64,000 nt of DNA from assembly GCF_016086655.4 (NCBI RefSeq), contig NC_052132.2, forward strand, positions 4,156,805 through 4,220,804. The letters are read 5' to 3'. The notes under the pieces were generated by a model, which was not told the DNA's origin, made no database searches, and saw only the letters and a program-made list of their open reading frames with translations. Shown one piece after another: positions 1-11,313 of the stretch; position 1 is the stretch's first letter, and each line of letters begins with the position of its first letter. The position numbers and the translations under genes were made by a program. Origin of the DNA: Lepeophtheirus salmonis (taxonomy: Eukaryota > Arthropoda > Copepoda > Siphonostomatoida > Caligidae).

Positions 1-190
1 TTTATAGGCGATGCTTTTTAGCATGGACCTGAAACATTAAATTCGAATATAACCAATTCTTTATTTATCTTAATTATGCCTTGTGCATGTATTTAGCGAT
101 TTGTAATCAAGGTCTAGTGAATTAATTGAACTCTTTTGCTCTAAAGACATTCCTTTGTTTTTCCTTTGATATCTTGTATTCTTCTTTTTT
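1..190 (+). repeat. Dispersed repeat family B, copy 1 (truncated by window edge)
   Basis: This stretch aligns by eye with 20010-20235, 20630-20850 and 30385-30580. Shared landmarks in order are a block ending in CATTAAAT, a TTTATTCNTANATTTAG-like block, then AGTGAATTNAATTAACT and CCTTTGTTTTTCC. No coding potential is visible. The family is unnamed here and its ends are not defined. Confidence 0.55.
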
Positions 191-839
191 CAATGTGAAA
201 ACTGAGGAATACAATTAATTATTATATATTATAGAGGCAACCTCATCAAAACGGAGGTTTACTAATTTGATTCTTCACAGTATTTGGATGAAATAATCAA
301 AATTTCATAGAGATTTTTTTTAAAATAAAAAATTAATGCGTTTTCTATAAGATTATTGGGTTTTTCAGATTTATAATAATCTTGATTTATTTTTCTCAGA
401 GTTTTTATATTACTACAAGTATTTTTAGCATTTTAATTGATATTAACGAGTGGAATATTTTTTATATTTTTGGCAAATATATTATTTCGTTATATTAAAG
501 TATATTTTCATATTTATTTCTACTTGAAGTACGTTATTGTATGTCAAATATATATTATGAAAAATAATTGCTATATTATATGAACAACATAAAATATACT
601 GGCAGCATATGCGGTTTCTTGTTTATAATAGTTACTCTGTTTTTCTAAACATGTATATCTATGTATGTATCTATTATATTCCACTTCTAAAACACAATAT
701 GTTTCAAAAATTATTTAAATGCGAATACAAGCATTTAAAGCTTTTTGTAAGCTAATCAGAACAGAGTTTTTTTATTTTCTAAAGCTGTTATCATTATTAA
801 TTAATTTTTAAAGACAGAACTTTTAAGTATAAAGTAATA
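191..839. other. AT-rich spacer, nothing recognised
   Basis: This is very AT-rich DNA with homopolymer runs. I see no gene, recognisable transposon domain or strong inverted repeat. Confidence 0.5.
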
Positions 840-1105
840 AATAGTGTGCTTAGTCATGAAAGACGGAGAGTAAGAATGTAGATTTGCCTGGGTGTAAACT
901 TAATTAACATATATAATTACTCCGTAGTTGTAAATTCAGAAAATGAGTCAGAGATTATGATTGAATTGATGTATTCAACATTTTTTATTAATGCTAAATT
1001 TGACACAGAATTGTAGCAACTGATTTTATAAAACGTTATGATAGATAAGCTGCTCTACTCACAAACAGTCTTCAAATTTTCAGGATTACAACATTTATTT
1101 TCGGT
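840..1105 (+). repeat. Dispersed repeat family A, degraded copy
   Basis: It carries the head motif (AAAGACGGAGAGTAA) and the tail block (AAACGTTATGATAGATAAGC followed by TGCTCT). The same blocks recur at 9655-10510 (three times), 31780-31990, 39250-39485 and 51625-51835. The middle part is weakly conserved in this copy. Confidence 0.5.
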
Positions 1106-2139
1106 TTATTTAAGTTTTACATACGGAAGAACATATTTTATGTACATTTAATTATTTATGTGCTCATACATATAACATATAAATGAAAAATAATTAATCT
1201 AAGAAACCATCATTAATCTTGGTCTTTAATTTAATTGTAAACCTTATAAAAAAATAAAATAAATTGGAGCAGCCTCACGTCCTGGGCACATGAAAAATAT
1301 GTGTATGATATTATTGAATATCACGTAAGGTATGGTACTTATATACGTCTTACATATGTATGTTAGAGTGACGATGATGTTGAACAAATTCTTAAATTTT
1401 GACGTATGACGTTTCAATTTTTTAGTGCTGTGATATATTAATGCAATTTTATGCAAATATCTTAGTTTTAGAGCAAAGGTGACAAAAAACAATAAAATGG
1501 CATTTTGGCTTGTATGCGTATCCATATTTCAAATTTTAAAAACAAAGCATCACAAACAACGAAAATATAAATACTTAACAAGAGCTGCAAAGCAAAATAA
1601 GTGCATCTTTAACTAGAGTCACAAATGCAGATATATACTTATAGTAGAATGTCAATCGAAAAAGGAAGTATCGTAACATAAGGCTAATAAATCCGTTGCA
1701 AAGAAATATAGAAGCAATACAAAAGCTAAAAATACCTCTAACAAAAATAATTGTTAAAATAAAAGCAGCTAAAAGCATTATATCCTTTTGAAAACATTTT
1801 TGTGTAGCTTCACAACAGATACTACACAAGAAAGGTAATTGTCCGAGGAGCTTTGCATTGCGTATAACATTTGGTGACCTCTATGATAATGACTTTTATA
1901 AGGTTTTCTTCATTTCCACTGTAAAAGGATATAAAATGGTTTCTCTTCAAATTATAAAAGTCGTAATGTTCGAGTATAAGAATTCCATCGGTTTTGTACA
2001 ATCGAATAAAAAATGGTCACTTGGTTCATCATCGATTCGACAAAAAGAAACATTTTTGTTTTTCTCCGATAAAAAAATTGGCTCTTACCAATCTGAAAGA
2101 ATCTGGTACTTAAACTGAAGACAAAAGTGACCTTTTGAG
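1106..2139. other. AT-rich spacer with chance ORFs
   Basis: Open frames of 84-93 codons occur on both strands (for example 1244-1525 and 1575-1829, minus). Their composition is low-complexity and hydrophobic or lysine-rich, and I recognise no family. An 86-codon frame at 1858-2118 (+) lacks a clear ATG at its left edge and resembles nothing I know. I treat all of these as chance. Confidence 0.4.
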
Positions 2140-3110
2140 AACATTCATAACTTTCTTGACGGGGAAGTTAATTTTGCTTCGATCTAAATATGTGGCTGGT
2201 GAAAGGAGTCAATGTTGGCATGGGATTGTTTTTCCTCAGTATAAAAGCAGTCGTAGAGGTTAATTGAAATCGATATGGCACCGCAGCTCTCGGAACCTGT
2301 AAAAACATTCCGAAAATTATTCCGAAACCTTCAAAATCTATTTTGTTAGTTAGGCTCCCGGAGCCATAAGTTTCTGCAGCAAAATCGACAACAATGGTCG
2401 AAAATCTAATGTCGTAACTGGAATCTCTGGTCTGGTATTCCCACTTAAGAGACTTTTCATGTGATATAGGTATTTCCCAAATACGCTCTGAGAATCCTTG
2501 CATCCTATCTTAATGTTTGGATAACTTATGGAGTACTACTTTGAGGACGGCTGTGGGGTCAACCAAGTATTTCCTCTGTATGAATCCGGAGAATGGTGGT
2601 TCCCGTAATGATTTTCCGTCCAAAAATGTCTGATCCAGGATGAATTCAAACACTTTCACAAGTCGCTGAAAAATATTACAGATAGGCCACCATATTTCAG
2701 AGGGTTGTGAAAAGTGGCTTCTTCTTTTCTACCCACTTTTTCCATAGCTCTATTGACAGTCTGGTGTGAATCCCCAAGATCTCTTGCATAGATCCTTATA
2801 AACTTGAGGGGATTGAACTGCTCGTTTTTTTTTACCTCTTCCAGATCCAATTTGGGCTTTTTGACAGAACCCTACATCCTCTCCAACGTTCCGAAGTCGC
2901 CCACGCTGTAGATGCCCAACTTCTTGGAGTACACAAATGGGCATTCGTTGATTATGTTCAAGTGTCATTTTTCGACTTGTACGTAAACTAGAGAGCTTAA
3001 ATTTGTTTTGTTTGGTAACTAATTGTTTATGCTTTCGTATATAGAAGTATGAATTAATTTCAATCACTCAACGTTAATTAATTAGTGAACTAGTAAGTAG
3101 TCAGATTTCA
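2140..3110 (-). mobile_element. Tc1/mariner transposase remnant
   Basis: Read on the minus strand, broken frames give a mariner-like N-terminal region. This includes DLGDSHQTVNRAMEKVGRK, which matches the second helix-turn-helix position of mariner transposases, where a GVSHQTVSRAVKKAG-type motif is usual. It is followed by a degenerate 'FSD' catalytic-region block near 2630. Stops and frame changes are frequent, so no transposase can be made. The 5' flank (about 3000-3105) is nearly repeated at 14560-14660, next to another mariner fragment, so it is probably the element's terminal region. Assignment to the superfamily is fairly firm; the subfamily is unknown. Confidence 0.65.
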
Positions 3111-4019
3111 ATTAAAAATCCGGTATATATTTTAGATTAAGATACCCTTATTAAAAAATATAGTTACCATTGGGTTTTTTTCGAACGCTATTTGTTTATT
3201 ATTAAAAAATGGTTGAGAGTTTCAAAATATTTCATTATTTTGTCAGTACTTTTTTGGCTCTGCGTAATCTCTACATAACAATTTGTTCTTCCTTTTTAGT
3301 CCATAAATTCAAAAAATTTATTCCAATTTAAATTTTTATATTAAATAGATACCTAGTAAAAAAATATTAGCCACATACACACACAATTTGCTATCGGGAC
3401 GCCTATAAGCTACATTAAGAAGGTAATTAATGACCTCTTCTATCAATATTGGTGTGACCGATAAAAAAAAATCAAAGTTTAAAACATACCCATACTATGC
3501 TTTATTTGAACAGACTTTGGACATACACCCCACAATAATGTACAAAAATATTTCAATTATATTTGCAAATAATACATTCTACATTTAATACATTTTAAAT
3601 ATAGGAGGAACAGCTTGAATTGAAAAATTAAGTGAACAATTTGGTCATTTTATCATAAGGATATCATTTGTGATGATTAATTATGCTGTGAAAAGCTGAC
3701 TCGTTATACATATCCTGCATAAAACATATGTATATATAGTAAAATGTCATAAATCTTATAAGGATCAAATAATAAATATATTAGCCTGTTCCGAAATGGT
3801 TGAGAAAGGTTCGTTTGACGGGAAAGGAGAAGAATTAGCTACAAAAATACACCAGCATAGACTTTATAGTGGGAAAACTTTTAAAGTTATTCAGAGACTA
3901 AATAGCACATACCTACATACCACATTTGCACATGTTTCTCAATTTGTCACGGCACATAGATACTCACAATTTTAGCTTGTACTTTTTGATACACTCCAAA
4001 CTGGGCCAAAACAGTGTCT
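3111..4019. other. Spacer; one unrecognised short ORF
   Basis: This is mostly AT-rich DNA. A 57-codon open frame begins with ATG near 3796 on the plus strand. It reads as a plausible hydrophilic peptide, but it has no recognisable domain and could be chance. Confidence 0.3.
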
Positions 4020-4310
4020 GAGATATAGATTGACCTCACTATTGTTTACCCTGATGCCTGCCCTGTTCGTAAAATCATCCTTCAGTGGGCTGATGAGATC
4101 CGGGAAGGCACTTTTAAGCTCGACAAAAAGTGTTTCATCGGGATATCCTCGGGAGACAAAGACACACAACAACATCGCCACAGTCAAGGACCTGGTAAAA
4201 AACTGTTCAGGGGTTCAGTTAGTGAACAAAGAGGAGTTCTCCAGGCAGTTGAGAGAGTTCGAGAACCATTTTCACGACGTTGTCCGAGCCGAGAAGACTA
4301 TGTGACATGA
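4020..4310 (+). pseudogene. Tc1/mariner N-terminal (HTH) fragment
   Basis: One plus-strand frame contains VRKIILQWADEIREGTFKL, then further on VERVREPFSRRCPS. These correspond to the linker between the two DNA-binding helix-turn-helix units of a Tc1-like transposase (the usual form is 'RWVxKFRETGSV...NIERVREAFxRSPRRS'). The other open frame across 4030-4305 is a shadow. No catalytic domain follows. Local GC content is higher than in the neighbours, as expected for former coding DNA. Confidence 0.5.
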
Positions 4311-4912
4311 TTGAATACTTTTCTAAACTTTAAAATGTAATTTATTGTCTTACTGGGGTAGTCTCAATTATTTGGGAACAATCTAATATATATAAATTGC
4401 ATTTCGAGGTGAATTTATTAATATTTTTAACTTAAATGGCCAAACTAATAATAAATGATATTTTTCAATGTATGTACGGATGTTGTAAAAAAATAAATGA
4501 AAATATCCTAATTTAATAAGTGTTCTCTTCTCTTCCTCCTTGAATGGAAACCCCAATAATATCACCGTATATGGTATCCAATAATTCATTACCTTTTCAT
4601 AACTTATTTTTCTTCTCTTTTGACTTTCCTACATTGAAGTGCTACAGATTTTTGAGAAGAAGTGACATCTACAAGGATGAAAAAAATAGTTTTCATTTAG
4701 CTTCATTTTCCAAACTCATCACTGTAATTTTAAAAATGCACGCGTATTTAGAATGAGATTGTCAGAATACTGTGTACGTAAGTGTTAATTAGAGCTTCAT
4801 TTATCCATTATTTTTTTGTAATCGATTTTGGGTTATTATCAAGAAATTATTTTTATATAACGAGCTTTCATACACTGTATTTTTGGTTGTAATACGTCAA
4901 TAAACAACCACA
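4311..4912. other. Spacer, nothing recognised
   Basis: AT-rich. The overlapping 68- and 70-codon frames on opposite strands look like chance frames. Confidence 0.4.
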
Positions 4913-5405
4913 ATGAAAGCAAAAAAGCAACTGACTAAAGATCATCTCTCCACCCATCAGTATGGTAAGATGGTTACGGATATTGTAAATTGCTCTTTTG
5001 ATCTTGTCGATAAGGTCAGGAGGTTCATTAAGAGCGTCAAGAGCCTTTCCAAGAAAACAGGAAGTGGAAGATACAACAACATTGTAACTAAAGACTTCTT
5101 GAACGACGTGGCCATTCAAATTGAAGCCAAGGAGTACCATGCTGTGAAGAAAGAAGTTGTGAAGATCTGGTTGGATGCCAACTACCACAAACAAGACTCA
5201 ACACTTGGTCATAAGGTCAAACAACTCAAACTTGGTACAGAGAAAACCTCACCGATTTTTGTTTTCCAAATTTGTGGCCCTGCATCACCGGACTCCTGAC
5301 CATTGGACTATAAAACTTTGATCAACGTTGAGAAAAAGGCCTGCAAATCCCTAACTGCAATATTGATTCGCTAAAGGTCTCCGTGGAGAAGGAGTGGGAT
5401 AAAAT
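4913..5405 (+). mobile_element. Internally deleted mariner transposase (128-codon ORF)
   Basis: An intact ORF starts at ATG 4913, preceded by CAACCACA. It gives a mariner-type N terminus: a helix-turn-helix region around residues 10-45, then a KKTGSGRYN linker (the GSGRP-type hook). After about residue 85 the homology jumps to a degenerate 'FWPPNSPDLNPLDY' block near 5265-5310 and then to DSLKVSVEKEWDKI near 5365-5405, which is the transposase C terminus. About 200 residues, including the first catalytic aspartates, are therefore missing. A related copy lies at 15491-16020. The N-terminal ORF might still encode a DNA-binding peptide, but there is no evidence that it is used. Confidence 0.7.
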
Positions 5406-5871
5406 TATAAAAAAAATATACTTATCATACAATTTATATGTTGCTCTTTATGTAGCTGATTTGAAGCGCTAAAATTTGCTAACGTAAACTGCATATTGAT
5501 TAATGATGTATTCCGAAACGTTGTAGACACTCAACAAACAGTTTACGAAACAAATTGATGATTCACAGATTATTTGGTAAATATATAGCCTTTTAATATT
5601 GAGTAAGTTGCCTTCTTAAGTTAAAATCGTTAAATATTGTTCGGGGCATATCTAAAGGAATAGTAACTTACCCTAAAATGAGCGTAAATCTTTAAAATGA
5701 CCCTGGTGTATTTGTAACACTAATAATATTTTTGAAATCTGAGGTCATGCCACAGTCATATTTTAAATAGACACCATTATGCTCTTGTAGTCCAAAAAAA
5801 TTGATAACACTTATAACTTACATAACATCTATAATGATTCTTTTTTTCTCAGGGGGACCCCACAAAATCCA
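5406..5871. other. AT-rich spacer, nothing recognised
   Basis: No gene or clear repeat is seen. It could include remains of the 3' end of the mariner to the left and the 5' end of the one to the right. Confidence 0.35.
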
Positions 5872-6515
5872 TAAATCGCCACTTTAACGAATTTAATGTG
5901 GACGAGGGGACAATCAGGAGGGCTGTGAAGGTGAACTTGGGGTTGTCTTCTTACACAAGAACCCCACGCCACCTGTTGACGGACACTCTGAAGGAAAGGA
6001 GACTGCAGAGGAGCGACAAAGTTTGTACGTGGATCAAGGCAAATGGAGCCGAAGTAAAAAGTTTCTCTGACGAGAAGATTTTCACCGTGGACTTGGTGTA
6101 CAGCTGTTCGAACGACCGTTTGCTTGGGGGATCACCAGAGGAGGTCAAGGGAGTTTTTTCAAATCATGCAGCCATGATCTTCGTCGAATTTGAACCCGTT
6201 GGACTTATCTGTGTCGGGCACTTTGGAGAGGAAGACTAACTAGACATCTCACCCGAACGTGGATACACTAGAAGCCGCCATTTTGAAGGGGTGGAACAAC
6301 TTGTCCGAGAAGTTCATTTTCAACTCCTGCAAGGCTTTCCGCCGCCATATAGAGGCTGTGATTACTGATGAGGGCTGCCATATTAATGGAACATGTTCAC
6401 AAAGGTCGTGTTTCAAAGTTTTGTTTAAAGAATTCAAAATTATTCATCAAAAAATACAATTAGTGACATTTTTTTAAAAGCAGTCATTCATTCCACTTTT
6501 TGCTTCCAACCCCTG
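5872..6515 (+). mobile_element. Internally deleted mariner, second family
   Basis: The 113-codon frame at 5898-6239 gives a mariner second HTH (DEGTIRRAVKVNLGLSSYTR), a DTLKERRLQRSDKVCTWIK block and the first catalytic motif, SDEKIFTVDLVY. After a deletion junction near 6235, the C-terminal part (NVDTLEAAILKGWNNLSEKF, then RRHIEAVITDEG) is read at about 6255-6385. The D-D-D core between them, with the DGAPAHT and PDLNPLDY motifs, is gone. The right end is a terminal-repeat-like block that reads, on the minus strand, CAGGGGTTGGAAGCAAAAAG. It is bordered by TA at 6516-6517, the usual target site. The left end was not found. Confidence 0.75.
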
Positions 6516-6659
6516 TATACATAATCAACCGTTATTATTTAACCATTTTAAGAAACAAAGAATTTAAGTACATAGTTTGATCCTGGATTAATTAAGAAAC
6601 AAGATTAATAACTATTAATTTCTTATTAAAACAAAACAAAAAAATGTTTTTGTAAATGT
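6516..6659. other. Short spacer between convergent mariners
   Basis: AT-rich with no feature. The mariner on the left (+) and the one on the right (-) converge here. Confidence 0.3.
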
Positions 6660-7566
6660 ATCCGCCCTCAGAACTGATGGTGAGGTCCAGGGGGTGGTAG
6701 AAGCTGCTCTATATACTCTGGAAGTACTCTGCACTCATGGAGGCCTATATCTTGTTGACAGAGGTCTTCAGAGACGGATTCCGTTGTATAGTCTCCTGCA
6801 GGCCTAGTACTCTATGTGCACGTAGATAGAAAAGTCCTTGGCGGTAGGTGTCTGAGCTCTGCAGGGGACATAAGTCCTCTGGCCAGAAGTAAATGTTGGG
6901 CAAGAGAATTTTTTGTTTTTCTTTGTGTGTGGATAGGTGCTCCATCTTGATGGAACACCTAGGGATCATTGCCAACGATGGATTTGATGCATAGAAGAAT
7001 TTTCGTCTCCAGAACTTTTACATACTCATCACCCTTCAAACTCTCTACTACATCCTCTACTACATCTATAAATATCACCACTCGATGATTCTGTCTTTTG
7101 AAGACAGGATCAACAGTAAAGGTCTTCACATCAGAAAAATCCACAATGAGTTCATAGGTTCTCTGTTTCTTCCAACCTTTTCTAATCCCTGGACACATTT
7201 GATGAGTACCTGTACATCTATGCAATTAATGAGTTTGGTTTTTTCTTGGACATGGACGGTTTCTTGACTGCTCCTCGTTAGAGTCTCAGGTCCTTACCTA
7301 CCTTTAACTGCATATAGACAATATAAATCGTCTTCCTTGAGGCGCCAGTCTTCTTCAAGATGGCTTCTAGTCCAACAATCCCGTACGGAGGAGTACTGCG
7401 ATCTCAATCCTCTTCTTGTACTTTGTATCATGGTGGCGGCTAGGATAATATTTTTCTTATCATTCTACAACTAATTATGTGTTCTACAGAATTTCTTTTT
7501 GGAACATGACTATTAACGTCTCAGAAATTGTATAATAGAGATGAGTAAATAATAACAGTTCTTTGG
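6660..7566 (-). mobile_element. Near full-length but decayed mariner
   Basis: Read on the minus strand from about 7435: an N terminus with RIEIAVLLRT, a linker near 7210, a 'SDVKTFTVDPVFKRQNHRVV' block near 7100-7140 (first catalytic D region), LPNIYFWPEDLCPLQSSDTY near 6850-6900 (the FWPPSSPD region), and ETIQRNPSLKTSVNKI then LDLTISSEGG at the C terminus (6660-6780). Order and spacing match a transposase of about 340 residues, but stops and frameshifts break every part. The segment 7460-7566, upstream of the start, is shared with 37305-37412, where another copy of this family sits. Full-length order with heavy decay indicates an old insertion. Confidence 0.75.
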
Positions 7567-8365
7567 GTACGTTCACACCACACGGCGTCAACTCAATAAA
7601 CATAAAAATATAAAGTGTATTTTGTTGTCAGTTGTGGAAGTTTCAGATTGTTTCCTGCTCAACGGTGCTTTGACCCTTGATTGGTTGAACATATTTAATA
7701 ATTGTTAAGTTATGAATAATTCCCGCAATTATTAAATAATAATTCCAAATTTGGGAATAATTGGCTAACTACAACTGCTTTTAGGAATTTTTCATATTTC
7801 TAGTTTAATTTTAAAGGTTGCGTGATACATAAATGAAAAAGGTGGATAGTATGTTTTTTCAGCTTTACCATAACCTATTGAAAAACTTAGCCAAGTTATA
7901 ATTTTACTTTACTTTATTTATGTGTTATTTTTTTCTTTGGTCAAACATGGAACAATAATCTGAATCATAATAAAAATAATGAAGCTGCTACTATCTTCAA
8001 AAGAGTTCTTTGTGTTTATATTTTGTAAATGCTCTTTCATATTAATGTAAGTATTTTTACAAAGAAATCAATGGAATTCAGTATACCTATGGCAACAAAA
8101 GTTTCATTTGCTTTCTAAAGATTGCAGTGCATTTTATGTTGTTGTTGTTCAAACCTTTCAAAGGATCATTTTTAATAATAATGTTTCTTAAAGTTTTATT
8201 TTTCCTTTTTTTCAAAGATTCCTTACAACTTTTTATTATCTAATGTAATACATTTTTCATGTCCTTGGCTTTATTGTGTTTTGCATCCTTTCTTACAAAA
8301 TGCACAGAAAAAAGGTCTAAAATAAGTTGGTAGTAGCTACCTGATTCTTCGTAACTACACATATA
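7567..8365. other. AT-rich spacer, nothing recognised
   Basis: No open frame of note and no recognised repeat. Confidence 0.4.
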
Positions 8366-9114
8366 TCAGGTTGTACAAAAGTTGTTATACTAAAATTAAA
8401 GAGTTAAACAATGATGTACAATTTTGTATACATTCAATATAATAAAACAATATTATTAATATAATGATATTGAACATAATTAATCTTGAATATAACCAAC
8501 GTAAGCTGCAATTATGACTTCCGAGCAGCAGAGGAATTTGAAGTAGATGATTTTGATTTAGGACTCTGACATGACAGCTCTTTGTCAGAATCCTTTATGG
8601 CTTGAACATTTGGGTGTCAGATTCTGTAGACCCAGGACTCTACTTTCACCAGATACTTTAATCAAAGGAATTTCAGATTTGGGGATTGGGAAGGCCAAGA
8701 GTTCTTGTCTCAGAAGTCACAATCATGGCCGTTGGTGTGAGGGATCGGTCTTTCCCCAGGGATTTCCTCTCCTTGTCCTTTAAAATCTCCAGATATTCCT
8801 TTGCAGAGTGTCGGTACTTGGTCGGGAATCAGACAGGGTATATGGACTCACCATTTTTAGCAGTTTCCCGAGATCCTAATCTTTATACGAGCACTCCTTG
8901 ACACGATAAGGGATTGCATTTGAGCCATGTTTGGCCGCAGTAACTGTTTCTTGAGCAGTTTCGGTGGGAAACAAGGTTACAATCTTTTATCTTTTTTTTT
9001 TTTTTTTGTAACCTGCTAATAAATTATTATGTTTTGAAAAAAAAAAAAATGGTAGGAAATATTGTCTATGTTTTTTAATTCTAACAATCGTGTCAAAACT
9101 TTTGAACGACCCAG
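8366..9114 (-). mobile_element. 749-bp TA-flanked mariner-like remnant
   Basis: The left end reads TCAGGTTGTACAAAAGTTG. The right end, read on the minus strand, is CTGGGTCGTTCAAAAGTTT. These form imperfect terminal inverted repeats, each flanked by TA, which is the hallmark of Tc1/mariner integration. The interior is GC-richer and gives broken minus-strand frames, and I cannot place catalytic motifs confidently. An A/T-run hairpin-like stretch lies at about 8985-9050. The same terminal-repeat type begins the element at 27471. It is probably a deletion derivative or a non-autonomous relative. Confidence 0.6.
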
Positions 9115-9654
9115 TATATCTATAAGGAACTATTCCAAGCATATCAAGAACTAATTTTTATTCAACGTTCAGACCACTGATTAAGAAAAAAGAACAGAAA
9201 CTTCTACAGTGTAAATTTTGGTAATTTCGTGTTGGGCAAAGAATTGACATGTCTTGTATCATAACACTTTTTCATGGAACGTTGTTACAGAGAGGTACTG
9301 AGTATTTCTTTTTTGAGTGTCATTTCTTCAAACATAAGAGAAACCCATCCATCATTCTAAAAACTTTTCATTCGCCCTGCTCCCAAATGAAGAAAGCAAG
9401 CAAGAAATTCGTTCCAACAAACAAAGAATGTGAAAGCTTGTAATTGTAATACCTACCTACCATTAACTTCCCTACAAACAATTATGTCTTTATTATAGGC
9501 CTTAAAAAGTGAAGACATAAATTATAGCATTAATACCCATGCATAGCTTGAATTGTCGATTATATGCTATTTCATACATGTAAAGATTTTTTGTATGTGA
9601 CAAATTTTTTTATTATTTTCTCTCATTCTTGACGTGAGAACCTTAAAATATAAC
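9115..9654. other. Spacer; one unrecognised 64-codon frame
   Basis: The frame at 9249-9443 (+) starts with ATG and is rich in Ser, Lys and Phe. I recognise no family and favour chance. Confidence 0.3.
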
Positions 9655-10075
9655 ATACATGTCCTCATAAAACACGGAGAGTATTACTAAAGATTGTAAG
9701 TTATAAATTGAGTTGTACAAAATATTACATTATGTAGATGAGTGCAAAACTTTTTGTAGTAGCTACGGGAACAGTATATTTTATTTGCCAAATCTGTTAT
9801 CTTTCTCACTTTAGTCTTGAAGAGAGAACATCTATGTACAAATTAAATCACTACTGCGGGTAAGAGGAAGAGTAAAACTAAGGATTTGTTGGGAAGTTAA
9901 AAGTATATGTCTTTGTTGGACTCAGAGTAGAATTGAATATTGACATTAAAGTAATTCCTGCATATACCTTTGTAAGGTACGATATGGAATTTGTGTTTAT
10001 TAGATTCATTTTTAGCTTTTCTCCAATAATTTAATAAAAAATGATGAAGGCTAAGCTGTTATTCTTCAAGACAAC
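9655..10075 (+). repeat. Repeat family A, cluster copy 1
   Basis: It has a head block (AAAACACGGAGAGTATTACT), then TGTTGGACTCAGAGTAGAAT near 9917, ATTCCTGCATAT, and a tail with AATGATGAAGGCTAAGCTG and TTCTTCAAGACAACATTCCT. It is the first of three copies in the same orientation, about 200 bp apart. Confidence 0.65.
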
Positions 10076-10300
10076 ATTCCTCCAATTGTCAGTTATAATT
10101 GAAATGTCCTTATTGGACTCAGAGTGGAAATATAAACTGACAACCAAGTAGTTGGAATATATATCTTGTTAGATAAGGAGTAAGATTTGTATTTATTTCC
10201 TTCATCTTCAAGCTGCTTGCAGCTAATTTAATGAAAGGTCATGACAGCTAAGCTGCCATTCTTCAAATTGTCAGGATTATGAGAATTTTTGAATATTTTT
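10076..10300 (+). repeat. Repeat family A, cluster copy 2
   Basis: It contains TTATTGGACTCAGAGTGGAA, a TTAGATAAGGAGTAAGATTT block, CTGCTTGCAGCTAATTTAAT and GGTCATGACAGCTAAGCTGC. These are the same blocks in the same order as the neighbouring copies. Confidence 0.65.
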
Positions 10301-10319
10301 TAAGGTAAAGGGCAGAACA

Positions 10320-10510
10320 TTTTTTTTACAACATTACCTTGTTGGACTCGGATTCAAAATGCAGATCGACAACAAAGTAATTCGAGCGTATATTCTTGAG
10401 CAGATACGGAGTGAGATTCGTGTCTATTTCCATTGTTTCATACCTGCTTGTAGCTAATCTAAGGAAATCGCATCACAGGTAATCTGCTCTTCTCTTATAT
10501 ATATATTAAT
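10320..10510 (+). repeat. Repeat family A, cluster copy 3
   Basis: It contains CTTGTTGGACTCGGATTCAA, ATACGGAGTGAGATTCGTGT, CTGCTTGTAGCTAATCTAAG and the tail AATCTGCTCTTCTC. Divergence between the three copies is substantial, so the cluster is old. Confidence 0.65.
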
Positions 10511-11129
10511 TGTGAGGGTTACTATGTATAATTTCCATTTTTGTACTTAGGATTTACAATTCTATTGATAGCTCTTATTTGTTTATACCTATATATGTTT
10601 TCACTTACAAAAGTATACATTTATGTTTCAGACAAGGAAGTTCTTCTATTGAGGTAAAAAAAAAAAAAAAAAAAAAAAAAAGCGGGGGGAATTGTCATAT
10701 AAGACGGTGAACGTTTTTTTTTTTTTCTATTAAAATAGATAAGATATTTTACTTTTTTATTTTCTTTGTAAGGATTGTATGGTGAAAAAAAGGGGGGGGG
10801 GAATGTATTTTTTATGAGATAAGAAGAGGGCTTTGAGGTGTTAAACACATTTGTTATAGCATGTCTTAGATACAAAAAATTACAGACAAAAGTTTATATT
10901 TGTTACATTAAGGATAATGCATAGGGGTATCATTTTTAAAGACTTATAGAAATACGGATGATTTTTTTTTTCATTAAATCCCTTTGTAAAATTATATTTT
11001 CAAAAAGAGAAAATAATCCCTATCAATAGACAAAAAGGAGATCCTAAACTTTCTTCTAAAAACAGGGGTTACGGAAATCTAAATTAATTGAATATTACCT
11101 AACGAATGTATTATATTCAACAATTGGAT
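10511..11129. other. AT-rich spacer with long homopolymer runs
   Basis: It contains a 26-base A run at 10656-10681 and a 10-base G run at 10792-10801. The 84-codon minus-strand frame across this segment is lysine/phenylalanine/proline low-complexity sequence produced by the runs. Confidence 0.6.
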
Positions 11130-11313
11130 AGTTACGTGTGAATATGGTCATGAAAAATTAAAAGTAACACCAAGGATTTGTTGGGGGGTGTTATTTTAAT
11201 ATATTATTATAGAAAAGCTGTTGTACTCGTCAATACATACTAATTCTGCAAATATATACAAACAAATTCTTGGTGTTACTCTTAATTTTTCATGATCATA
11301 TTCACACGTAACT
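11130..11313. repeat. Long inverted repeat (53-bp arms, 78-bp spacer)
   Basis: The left arm 11130-11182 and right arm 11261-11313 are reverse complements with only three mismatches. The arm contains a version of the repeat-A head block (TAACACCAAGGATTTGTTGG), so this looks like two head fragments of repeat A in inverted orientation. Transcribed, it would form a strong hairpin. No coding sequence is involved. Confidence 0.85.

Noticed and set aside
1858..2118. 86-codon plus-strand ORF
   Set aside because: No convincing start codon at its left edge and no recognisable family. Serine/lysine/phenylalanine-rich composition is as expected by chance in AT-rich DNA.
2168..2503. 111-codon minus-strand ORF
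   Set aside because: It lies within the decayed mariner at 2140-3110 and has no recognisable domain of its own; taken as a remnant frame, not a gene.
4868..5194. 108-codon minus-strand ORF
   Set aside because: It is a shadow of the plus-strand mariner ORF at 4913-5299, which has the recognisable HTH and hook motifs.
8571..8901. 70- and 71-codon plus-strand ORFs with higher GC
   Set aside because: They lie inside the TA-flanked mariner-like remnant at 8366-9114, whose coding strand appears to be minus.
10050..10510. Regularly spaced repeats that might suggest a CRISPR array
   Set aside because: The repeats are about 200 bp long, diverged and dispersed elsewhere; there are no short identical repeats with unique spacers, and the DNA is eukaryotic.
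10621..10875. 84-codon minus-strand ORF rich in Lys, Phe and Pro
   Set aside because: It is produced by the A and G homopolymer runs at 10656-10681 and 10792-10801.
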